A stretch of 64,000 bases of DNA from assembly GCF_002245695.1 (NCBI RefSeq), contig NZ_NOII01000001.1, forward strand, positions 372,001 through 436,000, written 5' to 3'. Position numbers and translations under genes: made by a program. The notes under the pieces were generated by a model that searched no databases, had not been told where the DNA came from, and saw nothing but the letters and a program-made list of their open reading frames with translations. This document shows positions 16,315 to 25,003 of this stretch, in pieces (position 1 is the first letter of the stretch; each line of letters opens with the position of its first letter). This DNA is from Fictibacillus aquaticus. GTDB lineage: Bacteria; Bacillota; Bacilli; Bacillales; Fictibacillaceae.

Positions 16315-17747
16315 GATATGTCACCTGAAGCTTCAGCTGATGCCTTTTTTCCACTTTCATCATACTGTGACTGTTCATGTTTAAATTTGCGTTCTTTCAT
16401 CTCATCTCTTTTATCGCGTTTGTCTTTCAGTGTGCTGTGTTCAGGATTGACTTCATAATTCTTTCTGCGGTCAAGCCTGTTCAGCCCTTCAGGCACAAGG
16501 TTGAATTTCTCATCACGCATAAGTGCAGTAACTCCGATGGCAGGTGAATGGTGGCCCGTTCCCATCACTTCTTCAAAATATGCATCCGCTCTGCCAGCTA
16601 CATAATTTTTCGGTTCAGGATAAGAAGTGATCACTCCTTCAAAGTTTCGGAGAACAACTTTGTCCGGAGACTGTGAAATCAAATAGTTTGGCTGCAGAGA
16701 TATTTTTCCGCCTCCGCCCGGGGCATCCACGACAAAAGTCGGGACCGCATAGCCTGACGTGTGGCCTCTAAGCGCTTCAATGATTTCCAGTCCTTTTGAA
16801 ACAGGAGCACGGAAATGACCGATCCCTTCAGACAGATCACATTGATAAATGTAGTAAGGACGGACCCTGATCTTCACAAGATCATGCATCAGTTTTTTCA
16901 TGATAGGAGCGCTGTCGTTGATTCCTGCAAGGATAACAGACTGGTTGCCAAGAGGAACACCGGCGTTTGCAAGCATGTCGCAAGCTCTTTTTGATTCTTC
17001 GGTTATTTCAATCGAAGTGTTAAAATGCGTGTTCAGCCATACTGGATGATATTTTTTTAGGATGTTGCAAAGATTCTCCGTGATTCGCTGCGGAAAGACA
17101 ACAGGCGCCCTTGTTCCGATGCGGATGATTTCTAGGTGCGGGATTTCCCTGAGGTTTTTTAATATATATTCTAAAATGTTGTCATTGATCAACAGCCCGT
17201 CTCCGCCCGAGATCAGGCAGTCGCGGACTTGCGGTGAATTCCTGATATAATCAATGGCTGCGTCAAGCTGCTTTTTTGGCACACCCATCCCGATCTGCCC
17301 TGAGAACCTTCTTCTCGTACAATAACGGCAGTACATCGAACACTGGTTTGTTACAAGAAACAGGACGCGGTCCGGATAGCGGTGAGTAAGGCCCGGAACA
17401 GGTGAATCCTCGTCTTCATGCAGCGGATCTTCCAAATCATATTTAGTTTTTAAAATTTCTTTTCCGATCGGCACGGACTGCATCCTGATCGGACAGCGAG
17501 AATCGTCTTGATCCATGAGCCATGCATAATAAGGTGTGATGTTCAGCGGGATTGTCATCGTGGATATTTTCACGCCTTCTTCCTCTTCAGGAGTAAGGTT
17601 GACGACTTTACGCAGATCTTTCAAATTTCTTACTGTATTTGTAAGCTGCCATAGCCAGTCATTCCACTGCTCTTCCGTAACATCTTTCCAGATCTCGTAT
17701 TCTTTCCAATGTTTTTTTGGTTTGTATAACCCGTTGATTACTGGCAT
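16311..17747 (-). CDS. kamA: Lysine 2,3-aminomutase
   Basis: A 478-residue radical SAM, PLP-dependent enzyme that converts L-alpha-lysine to L-beta-lysine (AblA). The radical SAM cluster motif is CSMYCRYC at about residue 152-159, followed by RRRFSG; the C-terminal PLP-binding region includes VDAPGGGGK (Lys). I chose ATG 17745-17747 (MPVINGLYKP) with GGGAGG nine bases upstream. It lies 40 bp from a clear sigma-54 promoter. With the acetyltransferase it could make N-epsilon-acetyl-beta-lysine, a compatible solute; with yodQRST it could feed lysine degradation. Confidence 0.95.
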   Translation of the reverse strand: MPVINGLYKPKKHWKEYEIWKDVTEEQWNDWLWQLTNTVRNLKDLRKVVNLTPEEEEGVKISTMTIPLNITPYYAWLMDQDDSRCPIRMQSVPIGKEILKTKYDLEDPLHEDEDSPVPGLTHRYPDRVLFLVTNQCSMYCRYCTRRRFSGQIGMGVPKKQLDAAIDYIRNSPQVRDCLISGGDGLLINDNILEYILKNLREIPHLEIIRIGTRAPVVFPQRITENLCNILKKYHPVWLNTHFNTSIEITEESKRACDMLANAGVPLGNQSVILAGINDSAPIMKKLMHDLVKIRVRPYYIYQCDLSEGIGHFRAPVSKGLEIIEALRGHTSGYAVPTFVVDAPGGGGKISLQPNYLISQSPDKVVLRNFEGVITSYPEPKNYVAGRADAYFEEVMGTGHHSPAIGVTALMRDEKFNLVPEGLNRLDRRKNYEVNPEHSTLKDKRDKRDEMKERKFKHEQSQYDESGKKASAEASGDIS

Positions 17748-17786
17748 ATTGTATTTCCTCCCAATCCATAGTCTGCTAACATATCT

Positions 17787-17802
17787 TGCAAGTTTCGTGC
17801 CA
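17787..17802 (-). promoter_or_regulatory. Sigma-54 (-24/-12) promoter of kamA
   Basis: Minus-strand TGGCACGAAACTTGCA: GG at -24 and GC at -12 with exactly 10 bases between, near-perfect match to the sigma-54 consensus. It is 40 bp upstream of the chosen kamA start. Confidence 0.9.
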
Positions 17803-17887
17803 ATTAACAGACTATTCAAATTGTTTAATATACTATATGCCGCGGCCGGGTAATATGGGCATAACGGTTTTCGGATGAAAATAAACA

Positions 17888-17905
17888 GCGCCGAAAATTC
17901 AGCAC
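17888..17905. promoter_or_regulatory. Activator (enhancer) site upstream of the kamA promoter
   Basis: Palindrome GTGCTGAATTTTCGGCGC (minus strand), 86 bp upstream of the -24 element. Two relatives occur at 19331-19367. It also folds into a stem after the regulator stop codon, so a second role as terminator is possible. Confidence 0.65.
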
Positions 17906-17908
17906 TGC

Positions 17909-19306
17909 TTATTTTTGTTTGAGTTTGTATTGCAGCGTCTGGCGCGGAATGTTTAATAGTCTGGCAGCCTGCTGAATATTGCCTCCTGACGCCTCAACAG
18001 CACGGGAGATCAGCTTTTTCTCATAAGAATGAACGGCCTCTTTTAAAGGTGCAGCAGAAAGCTCATCATTACTTTCTTCCGTTTTGACAGAGTCTAAAGA
18101 GTTTCTCTTAATATGAACTGGAAGGTGTTCGATCTGTATATGTCCGTTGTCTTCAAGCATGTTCATCGCATATTCGACCGCATGTTTTAGCTCTCTTACA
18201 TTCCCTCGCCATTCATGGTTCATAAACGCAGCATCAGCATCCGCACTGAACCCTTTTGTTTTTTTGCAGAAAGCAGATTCATATTCTGCAAGAAAATGAC
18301 GGGAAAGCATGAGCACATCATTTTTTCTGAAGCGAAGTGGCGGAAGTTCGAGGTAGATGACATTCAGCCTGTAATACAAATCGTTTCTTAATGTTTTATT
18401 TTTCAGGCAGTCATCAGGATGCTCATTTAAGGCGGCAGTTACTCTGACATCCACCTTTTTTCCTTTTACAGCTCCGACACGATATACGATTCCATCCTGA
18501 AGGACACGAAGAAGTTTCGCTTGAATTTCAAGGGGCATAGAATTCAGTTCATCGAGAAAGAGTGTGCCTCTGTCAGCGAGTTCAAATAAGCCGGGTCTGT
18601 CAATGCTGCCCGTAAAACTTCCTTTCGTCGTACCAAACAATATCCCCTCTAGCAAGGTAGCGGGGATAGCCGCACAGTTTTGCGCGATGAAAGGCTTATT
18701 TCTCCGGTTTGAATGATTATGGACAGCCTGAACAAGCATCTCCTTGCCTGTACCCGTCTCGCCATAGATAAGCAGCGGAGACGATGTCCCGCTCACCTTC
18801 TTGCCTGTGGCGATAACCTCCTGCATCTGTTGATCAGCTGTTATGATATGTTCAAATGAAAAAAACGCATCGGTTTCGTCATTCGGATTTTTGGAACCTT
18901 TCATGTTTCGTGCCTGCAGATCGATCAATTTCTCAGAAAGACGGCGTATTTTCGTATAGTCTTTTGCCACTTCCACCGCACCGATCAGCTTTCCTCCGAC
19001 GGTAACGGGCAGTGTCGAATTAATCGTGTTGATCTGTACACCATTTCTGTTCGTGTATGTTTGTTCCTGGTTAATGATCGGCTCGCCAGTCTGCAGCACT
19101 TTCAGCAGCGTGCTTGTTTCTCTCGTCAGTGATGGAAATACATCAAGCACATGGTTCTTCCCTACTTCCTCTACAGTCAGCCCGTCAAGCATTGCTGCAA
19201 CTTCATTGTAAAAGACCGTCTTTCCATCGGACCCCACAGCGTGAATCCCTTCGTCGATGCTCGTCAGAATGGCTTTAAGCATTTCGTTTGTTTCGAGTGT
19301 GTTCAC
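17909..19306 (-). CDS. Sigma-54-dependent transcriptional activator with PAS domain
   Basis: A 465-residue enhancer-binding protein. N-terminal PAS-like sensor at about 5-115; AAA+ domain at about 145-375 with Walker A GETGTGKE, the sigma-54-contacting GSFTGS loop (GTTKGSFTGSID) and Walker B GTLFLDELNSM; and a C-terminal Fis-type helix-turn-helix ending IQQAARLLNIPRQTLQYKL. Resembles RocR/BkdR-type regulators. GTG start at 19304-19306 behind AAAGGAGGA. It lies between the acetyltransferase gene and kamA and almost certainly drives the kamA sigma-54 promoter. Palindromes at its own start suggest autoregulation. Confidence 0.93.
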   Translation of the reverse strand: MNTLETNEMLKAILTSIDEGIHAVGSDGKTVFYNEVAAMLDGLTVEEVGKNHVLDVFPSLTRETSTLLKVLQTGEPIINQEQTYTNRNGVQINTINSTLPVTVGGKLIGAVEVAKDYTKIRRLSEKLIDLQARNMKGSKNPNDETDAFFSFEHIITADQQMQEVIATGKKVSGTSSPLLIYGETGTGKEMLVQAVHNHSNRRNKPFIAQNCAAIPATLLEGILFGTTKGSFTGSIDRPGLFELADRGTLFLDELNSMPLEIQAKLLRVLQDGIVYRVGAVKGKKVDVRVTAALNEHPDDCLKNKTLRNDLYYRLNVIYLELPPLRFRKNDVLMLSRHFLAEYESAFCKKTKGFSADADAAFMNHEWRGNVRELKHAVEYAMNMLEDNGHIQIEHLPVHIKRNSLDSVKTEESNDELSAAPLKEAVHSYEKKLISRAVEASGGNIQQAARLLNIPRQTLQYKLKQK

Positions 19307-19330
19307 TGTACACCATCCTCCTTTAGCATA

Positions 19331-19367
19331 GTGCTGAAATTCTGGCACCTGCGCCGAAATTTCAGCG
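19331..19367. promoter_or_regulatory. Paired palindromic activator sites at the regulator start
   Basis: Two dyads side by side: GTGCTGAAATTCTGGCAC (19331-19348) and GCGCCGAAATTTCAGCG (19351-19367). Both match the palindrome upstream of the kamA promoter. They cover the end of the acetyltransferase gene and the leader of the regulator gene. Confidence 0.65.
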
Positions 19368-20225
19368 TTTTATATTAGAAAGGTCCTTTACCCACAAATT
19401 CATATCTTCATAATCTTCAAAGATGATGCAATTATTGGCGAGCCTGCCTCCATATGTGTATCCTCGCTGATGAAAGACCGCGTTCATCCCGAACGATAAA
19501 GCGCGGGCAAGTGAATAGGCACAATAAATACTCCGGCTAACCAGCTCTTCTTCCAGATGGGCGATCAATATTTTCATCAACCCATATTTTCTATAATCCT
19601 CCAGGGTGGCACAGTCTGTCAGCTCTGCATTGTGATATTTAACCAGAATCTCAGCCGAGGCTGCACTTACAATCTCACCTTCTTTTTCTGCACAATAAAA
19701 GACTGTTCCCTCCTTCATCACTTTTATGATGTATGCCGGGTCGTTCATCGGTGTCGGATATACTTTGAAAACGGTTCCATATAAAGCAGCAAGACTGCTG
19801 GCGTCTTTCTCAACTGCCAATCTAATAGTGATACCTTCTGCAAGCGGAGGAACCGTATCATTCTGCTCTTTCTGCAGAATCTGGCTGACCGTTGCATCTT
19901 CCGCAGCCCAATGACAGCTGTTTCGTCTTTCATTGGTAAAAAATCGGGACAAGAACTGACAGTCACTGCCGTTATAGTATCCTTTAAAATAAGCTTCCGG
20001 AACAAAGCCGTGCTGCAAAAAAAAGCTCACGTACTCGTTTCTGCATTTTAAAATTACCTTTGCAAAAGCATGTTCATTCGTTTTTTCTTCTATATAATTC
20101 CATAAGGCGGATGGATCGCCCCTGAAATCATCGATCCTCATCCGTTCATTAAAATAATCAAAATAAACATCCGCGCTGAAATTTGCTGTCTGAACTGCTG
20201 CGTTTTCAAAGTATGTATCATTCAT
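19362..20225 (-). CDS. ablB: Beta-lysine N-acetyltransferase (YodP/AblB type)
   Basis: A 287-residue protein with a C-terminal GNAT domain (about 140-285; the CoA-loop region is LEDYRKYGLMKILIAHLEEEL) preceded by a distinct N-terminal half, as in the AblB/YodP family that acetylates L-beta-lysine at the epsilon amine. ATG 20223-20225 is preferred (AAGGGGGA upstream) over an earlier in-frame start. First gene of the KamA cluster. No sigma-54 promoter is visible upstream, so its control may differ from that of kamA. Confidence 0.8.
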   Translation of the reverse strand: MNDTYFENAAVQTANFSADVYFDYFNERMRIDDFRGDPSALWNYIEEKTNEHAFAKVILKCRNEYVSFFLQHGFVPEAYFKGYYNGSDCQFLSRFFTNERRNSCHWAAEDATVSQILQKEQNDTVPPLAEGITIRLAVEKDASSLAALYGTVFKVYPTPMNDPAYIIKVMKEGTVFYCAEKEGEIVSAASAEILVKYHNAELTDCATLEDYRKYGLMKILIAHLEEELVSRSIYCAYSLARALSFGMNAVFHQRGYTYGGRLANNCIIFEDYEDMNLWVKDLSNIKR

Positions 20226-20325
20226 GACGTATTCCCCCTTTTTATTACGTGTTCCATATTGTGCTGTGAAATTCCTTCTCACGATATCTGCAATCTAAGT
20301 TCTGATCGTGCTTAATAAAAAAAAA

Positions 20326-20349
20326 AGACCGTCCAGTTCAGGACGGTCT
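20326..20349 (-). terminator. Terminator of the TRIC-like gene
   Basis: Nine-base perfect stem AGACCGTCC/GGACGGTCT followed by ten U on the minus strand; it includes the gene's stop codon. Confidence 0.92.
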
Positions 20350-20943
20350 GATCGCACGATGCGGGAGTTTCCATTTATATTTTAATGAAAGAATTCTCAT
20401 GATTACGATTCCTGCAAATAAGCTGTATAATTCAAGCGGCTCGTCTGCTGCTCCAAGACCAACGATCAGTCCCCCAGCCATCGCCCATACTGCGTAAATC
20501 TCATCTCTGAGTACAACTGGCTTTCTGCCGGCAAGAACATCCCGGATGATTCCACCGCCGATCCCAGTCATCATCGCTGCTACTACTACTGCACTTAACG
20601 GATGCCCCATTTTGGAAGCAAATAATGCTCCTTGTATCGCAAAAGCTGAAAGGCCGATCGCGTCAAATAAGTTGAGCCACTTTTTTGAGTGCTGAATAAC
20701 TCCAGATGGCAATAAAAAAACGATGCCCATTGCTACGAGTGCCGTTTTTAATAAAAGCCCCTGCTGCCATATGGAATCTACAGGCACTCCTATCAGCAGG
20801 TTTCTGATAATTCCTCCGCCGAAAGCCGTGACTAAGCCAAGGACGACGACGCCTAATATATCATAATCTTCTTCCATCGCCACTAATGCTCCTGATACGG
20901 CGAATGCAATCGTTCCAATTATATTAAATGCTTCCCACGTCAA
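20338..20943 (-). CDS. TRIC-family channel-like membrane protein (YvgT/UPF0126)
   Basis: A 201-residue protein of seven hydrophobic segments with two internal repeats, each carrying the glycine triplet motif (FGGGIIRNLL at about 41-50 and GIGGGIIRDVL at about 127-137). This is the bacterial trimeric intracellular cation channel family, formerly UPF0126. Substrate in bacteria is unclear; K+ or amino acids have been proposed. Likely TTG start. Monocistronic. Confidence 0.85.
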   Translation of the reverse strand: MTWEAFNIIGTIAFAVSGALVAMEEDYDILGVVVLGLVTAFGGGIIRNLLIGVPVDSIWQQGLLLKTALVAMGIVFLLPSGVIQHSKKWLNLFDAIGLSAFAIQGALFASKMGHPLSAVVVAAMMTGIGGGIIRDVLAGRKPVVLRDEIYAVWAMAGGLIVGLGAADEPLELYSLFAGIVIMRILSLKYKWKLPHRAIRPS

Positions 20944-21032
20944 ATCAATGTGTCTTCCTCTCAGATGAAAAAATAGAAATGATGTTCATATCCTTTCGTA
21001 TTGTAATGCTTAAGAGGAATTTCTGCAAGATG

Positions 21033-21869
21033 TCAGCGCATCTCAGAAGCAGCTTTAAGCTGGCTTATGGTCTCAAACCCAGTATAACAGGAACCTAAAT
21101 CTCCATGAAAAACCTGGCCGTTTCGGAAACCATGAAAATCGCTTCCTGCAGTAGGAATTAGATGAAGTGTTTTTGCTAAAGCAAAATAATCTGCCCTCTG
21201 GCTGTCCGAATGATCCGAATGCCAGCATTCAAGGCCATTAAGCCCTGCAGCTGCGAGTTCTTTTATCAGATGATCGCAATCTTGATAAATTCCCGGATGC
21301 GCCAAAACTGCTGCTCCGCCTGCACGGCGGATGATTTCCACAGCTTCAGCTGGAGGAATTCTCTCAACCATGGCATATGCCTTTGCACCATTTCCAAGAT
21401 ACAGCTCAAATGCTTCTGGCAAACTTTTGACAACCCCTTTTTCCATAAGCAGTTCAGCGATATGACCCCGGCCGACATTCCCGCCCAGCCTTCTTTTTTT
21501 CTCAAGCTCATCATGTTCAATAGCGATGCCTAAATGCTGAAGTTTTTCAATGATCAGCGCGTTTCTCTGGTCTCTGACATTTCTTAGTTCATGAAGCTGT
21601 TTCAGCAGTTTATCATCTTCATAATTAATATAATAGCCAAGCACATGGATATCTTGGCCGTTATATTTCGTACTGATTTCAATGCCCGGTACGAACAAAA
21701 AATTATTGTGTTTTTCTGACTCTTGAATTCCTTCGCTTATTCCGCTCACAGTATCATGGTCAGTAAGCGCTATTCCGCTGAGACCTTTCTCTAGTGCCCG
21801 CAAAACATTTTCAGATGGGGTGCACGTCCCATCGCTGGCAGTAGAATGAGTGTGCAGGTCATATTTCAT
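21033..21869 (-). CDS. PHP-domain phosphoesterase (TrpH/YciV type)
   Basis: A 278-residue cytosolic metalloenzyme. PHP motif I is DLHTHSTASDG (residues 4-14), followed by LTDHDT (35-40), E65 in PGIEIS, HPG at about 192 and the late GSDFHG. Relatives hydrolyse 3',5'-nucleotide bisphosphates or RNA 5' ends. ATG with GAAGGGAG. It lies 37 nt downstream of the sulfurtransferase gene on the same strand; the pair may be co-transcribed. Confidence 0.88.
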   Translation of the reverse strand: MKYDLHTHSTASDGTCTPSENVLRALEKGLSGIALTDHDTVSGISEGIQESEKHNNFLFVPGIEISTKYNGQDIHVLGYYINYEDDKLLKQLHELRNVRDQRNALIIEKLQHLGIAIEHDELEKKRRLGGNVGRGHIAELLMEKGVVKSLPEAFELYLGNGAKAYAMVERIPPAEAVEIIRRAGGAAVLAHPGIYQDCDHLIKELAAAGLNGLECWHSDHSDSQRADYFALAKTLHLIPTAGSDFHGFRNGQVFHGDLGSCYTGFETISQLKAASEMR

Positions 21870-21906
21870 GTTTTAACTCCCTTCTATAAATACGGTATGT
21901 GAAAAT

Positions 21907-22743
21907 TCAAGTGCTTTTTTCGATTTTGTTTTCTGGGTATGAAATCCAGTCGCTCCAGCTTCCTGGATATAGCTTGGCATGATCTATGCCGGATTCAGCC
22001 ATCGCCAGCAAGTTAACGCAAGCTGTCACACCTGATCCGCAATATACGATGATCTCTTCTTTTTCAGAAATTGGAGAAAAACGCTTTTTAAGCTCCTGCT
22101 CAGTCTTCCAGATTCCGTTTTCTATATTTCCGGCGTAAGGCATGTTTACACTCCAAGGGATGTGACCTGCTTTATGATCGATCGGTTCATGGATTCCTGC
22201 ATAGCGCGGCTGCTCTCTCGAATCAATTAAAACTGTCCCGGGCTTTTTGCTTTCAGAAGCCTGCAATACGTGATTTTTATCGCAAGCCATCTGCGCTTTT
22301 ACTTCAGGATTAAAAACACCATTTTGCACTGAAGGCATTTTAGTTGAGACAGGAAACCCTTTTTCTTTATAGTGTGTATATCCTTCTTTAAGGATTTTCA
22401 CGTTATCATGACCCATATACCGCAGCAGCCACCAAATCCTGGAGGCAAATACATTTTGACTGTCATCATACGCGACGACAATTTTTTCAGGCGAAATGCC
22501 GCATGAACCAAAAAATTGTGATAGTATGTTTACGTCCGGCAAAGGGTGTCTGCCGCCATGCTTGTTTACAGGTCCTGACAAATCTGTTTCAAGACTCGCA
22601 TAGAAAGCACCTTTTATATGGTCCATTACATACAATTCATAGCCTTCCTCACTGTCTGTAAGTGAGAAACGGCAGTCGATCAAGATGATGTCCGGGCTGC
22701 TCAAATGTTCAGCGAGCCATTGCGCTTTAACAAAATGTGACAT
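21907..22743 (-). CDS. Two-domain rhodanese sulfurtransferase
   Basis: A 278-residue protein with two rhodanese domains (about 1-140 and 160-278). The active-site Cys is in the C-terminal domain, in VYCGSGVTACVN. This is the thiosulfate or 3-mercaptopyruvate sulfurtransferase family. ATG 22741-22743 with AGGAGG eight bases upstream. Divergent from zwf. Confidence 0.9.
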   Translation of the reverse strand: MSHFVKAQWLAEHLSSPDIILIDCRFSLTDSEEGYELYVMDHIKGAFYASLETDLSGPVNKHGGRHPLPDVNILSQFFGSCGISPEKIVVAYDDSQNVFASRIWWLLRYMGHDNVKILKEGYTHYKEKGFPVSTKMPSVQNGVFNPEVKAQMACDKNHVLQASESKKPGTVLIDSREQPRYAGIHEPIDHKAGHIPWSVNMPYAGNIENGIWKTEQELKKRFSPISEKEEIIVYCGSGVTACVNLLAMAESGIDHAKLYPGSWSDWISYPENKIEKST

Positions 22744-22830
22744 GTTTTTGCCTCCTGTCCGGATTTCGTTATGTTTCCTCCATTCGAGGGAACAATAGTT
22801 CATAGTAATTTAAGAAGTGAGGAGAAATAT

Positions 22831-24330
22831 ATGAACGAGAACACAATTAACGCGTCTATCGTCCTGTTTGGGGCAACAGGCGATCTTGCGCACCGCAAGC
22901 TGTTTCCCGCCCTTTTTCAATTGTACCAAAAAGGGCAGCTGCAAGAGAACTTTGCAGTAGTCGGAGTTTCACGCAAAGATTTTGCGCATGAAGAATTTCA
23001 AAAAATCGTTGCAGAAGCTGTAGAAACTCATTCAGAAGCTGATGACCATGATGCACTGAAATCTTTTTCTTCCCATTTTTATTATTTAAAGATGGATGTA
23101 ACGGATTTTAAGAGCTACCACGATCTTGAAAACTTGCTGAACCAGCTTGACCGTGACTATCACACAGGCGGAAACCGCATGTATTACTTAGCCATGGCAC
23201 CTCAATTTTTTGGCACGATTCCTGGCTTCCTTAAGTCAGAAGGCATCACAGACACGCCAGGCTGGCACCGGATCGTGATTGAAAAACCGTTTGGGCGGAA
23301 TCTTGAAACCGCAACTGAGCTAAATGAAAAAATTCAAGAAAGCTTTGACGAGGACGACATTTACCGAATCGACCATTACCTTGGCAAAGAGATGGTGCAG
23401 AACATTCAAGTGATACGATTCGGAAACGCGATCTTTGAATCGATCTGGAACAATAAATACATAGATTCTGTACAGATTACCTCAAGCGAAACACTCGGTG
23501 TTGAAGACCGTGCCGCTTATTATGAAAAATCAGGAGCGCTACTCGACATGGTTCAAAACCATATGCTGCAGATGCTCATGCTTGTCGCGATGGAACCGCC
23601 AGGAAAACTGGATACGAAGCACATCCGCGACGAAAAGGTAAAGGTTCTTCGCTCTCTCCGTTTTTATAATGAAGAAGAGATACATGAGAACGTGGTCCGC
23701 GGCCAGTATGCAGAAGGCAGCTTGAACGGTTCATCCGTGCCTGGCTATCTGGATGAGGAAAATGTGGCTGCAGGATCAAAAACAGAAACGTTCGTTGCGG
23801 CTAAGCTATTCATCGACAACTTCCGATGGGATGGAGTGCCGTTCTATATCCGGACAGGCAAGAGGATGAAAACAAAATCAACTGAGATCGTCATTCAGTT
23901 TAAGCAAGGTCCGATGGCACTTTACCGGGCAAACAATGTCAAACATCCGCCTAACCTGCTGCGCATTCATATTCAGCCGGATGAAGGACTCTCGCTTTCA
24001 TTGAACGCGAAGCCTCATGGCGACAACATGAACCTTCTTCCTATCGACATGTCATTCTGCAACAATTGCCAAAATGAAGTAAACAGTCCTGAAGCGTATG
24101 AAAAGCTGATCAGCGACAGCCTTCTCGGTAACGCTACTTATTTCACTCGCTGGGATGAAGTTGCGCTAAGCTGGGAATTCATCGATTCCATCTCTAATGC
24201 ATGGAGCAAAGAAAATCAAGTCTCCCCTGCACGATACCCATCAGGCAGTATGGGGCCGAAAGAAGCCGATGAACTGCTTGAGAAAGACGGTTTCACTTGG
24301 TGGGACCCATCAAATTTAAGAAGGAGCTGA
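22831..24330 (+). CDS. zwf: Glucose-6-phosphate 1-dehydrogenase
   Basis: A 499-residue enzyme making 6-phosphogluconolactone and NADPH, the entry to the oxidative pentose phosphate pathway. Visible are the dinucleotide fold GATGDLAHRKLFPALF (residues 13-28), the catalytic segment RIDHYLGKE and EKPFGR. ATG 22831 chosen because GAGGAG sits just upstream; an upstream in-frame ATG runs across the divergent promoter region. Followed after 6 nt by a cyclase-family gene, so likely an operon. Confidence 0.96.
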   Translation: MNENTINASIVLFGATGDLAHRKLFPALFQLYQKGQLQENFAVVGVSRKDFAHEEFQKIVAEAVETHSEADDHDALKSFSSHFYYLKMDVTDFKSYHDLENLLNQLDRDYHTGGNRMYYLAMAPQFFGTIPGFLKSEGITDTPGWHRIVIEKPFGRNLETATELNEKIQESFDEDDIYRIDHYLGKEMVQNIQVIRFGNAIFESIWNNKYIDSVQITSSETLGVEDRAAYYEKSGALLDMVQNHMLQMLMLVAMEPPGKLDTKHIRDEKVKVLRSLRFYNEEEIHENVVRGQYAEGSLNGSSVPGYLDEENVAAGSKTETFVAAKLFIDNFRWDGVPFYIRTGKRMKTKSTEIVIQFKQGPMALYRANNVKHPPNLLRIHIQPDEGLSLSLNAKPHGDNMNLLPIDMSFCNNCQNEVNSPEAYEKLISDSLLGNATYFTRWDEVALSWEFIDSISNAWSKENQVSPARYPSGSMGPKEADELLEKDGFTWWDPSNLRRS

Positions 24331-24336
24331 AGCAAG

Positions 24337-24957
24337 ATGAAAATTTATGATGTATCTTCTACGATTTTCAGCGGTATGGCTGTTTACAAAAACAAAGAAG
24401 AAAAACAGCCTGTCTATAACACCGTACAATCAGGTTATGTCACGGAAACGCGGATCGACATGGACGCTCACACTGGAACTCATGTCGATGCTCCCCTTCA
24501 TATGGTTCCAGGCGGCGATACGATCGAAACACTTCCGTTAGAAAGCCTTGTACGTGAATGCAAAGTCATTGATATGACACATGTTGACGGCGCAATCACG
24601 AAGGAGCATTTAACAGACAAAGATATTCAATCTGAAGATTTTGTGCTGTTCAAGACTAAAAACTCGATGACCGAAGAATTTGATTTCGACTTTGTTTACG
24701 TCGGCAAATGTGCTGCCGAATATTTGGCTGAAAAAGGGATCACGGGTGTAGGTGTCGATGCACTTGGAATCGAACGAAGCCAGGAAGGCCACCCGACACA
24801 TAAAACGCTGTTCGAAAAAAAGATCATCATTATTGAAGGGCTGCGTTTAAAGGAAGTTCAGGAAGGCCGTTATTTCATGATGGCTGCACCGCTTAAAATG
24901 ACAGGAACGGACGCATCACCTGCAAGAATCATCTTGCTCGATAACTTTGGACAATAA
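24337..24957 (+). CDS. Cyclase-family hydrolase (kynurenine formamidase-like)
   Basis: A 206-residue member of the putative cyclase/KynB family. The metal-binding motif HxGTHxDAP is present (HTGTHVDAPLH, about residues 45-55), and GVDALGIERS and HKTLFEK match the second half of the family. Such enzymes hydrolyse N-formylkynurenine or related amides. No other tryptophan genes are nearby, so the substrate is open. It starts 6 nt after zwf. A strong bidirectional terminator follows. Confidence 0.85.
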   Translation: MKIYDVSSTIFSGMAVYKNKEEKQPVYNTVQSGYVTETRIDMDAHTGTHVDAPLHMVPGGDTIETLPLESLVRECKVIDMTHVDGAITKEHLTDKDIQSEDFVLFKTKNSMTEEFDFDFVYVGKCAAEYLAEKGITGVGVDALGIERSQEGHPTHKTLFEKKIIIIEGLRLKEVQEGRYFMMAAPLKMTGTDASPARIILLDNFGQ

Positions 24958-24961
24958 AAAG

Positions 24962-24993
24962 AAAAGCAGAGCAGCTGACGCTGCCCTGCTTTT
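24962..24993. terminator. Bidirectional terminator, cyclase gene / MFS gene
   Basis: Stem AAAAGCAG-GCAGC/GCTGC-CTGCTTTT with one mismatch, U-rich on both sides, between convergent genes. Confidence 0.88.
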
Positions 24994-25003
24994 CTTTTTG
25001 CTT

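Noticed and set aside
19368-20340. Sigma-54 promoter upstream of ablB
   Set aside because: No GG-N10-GC element with a fair match was found between 20226 and 20340.
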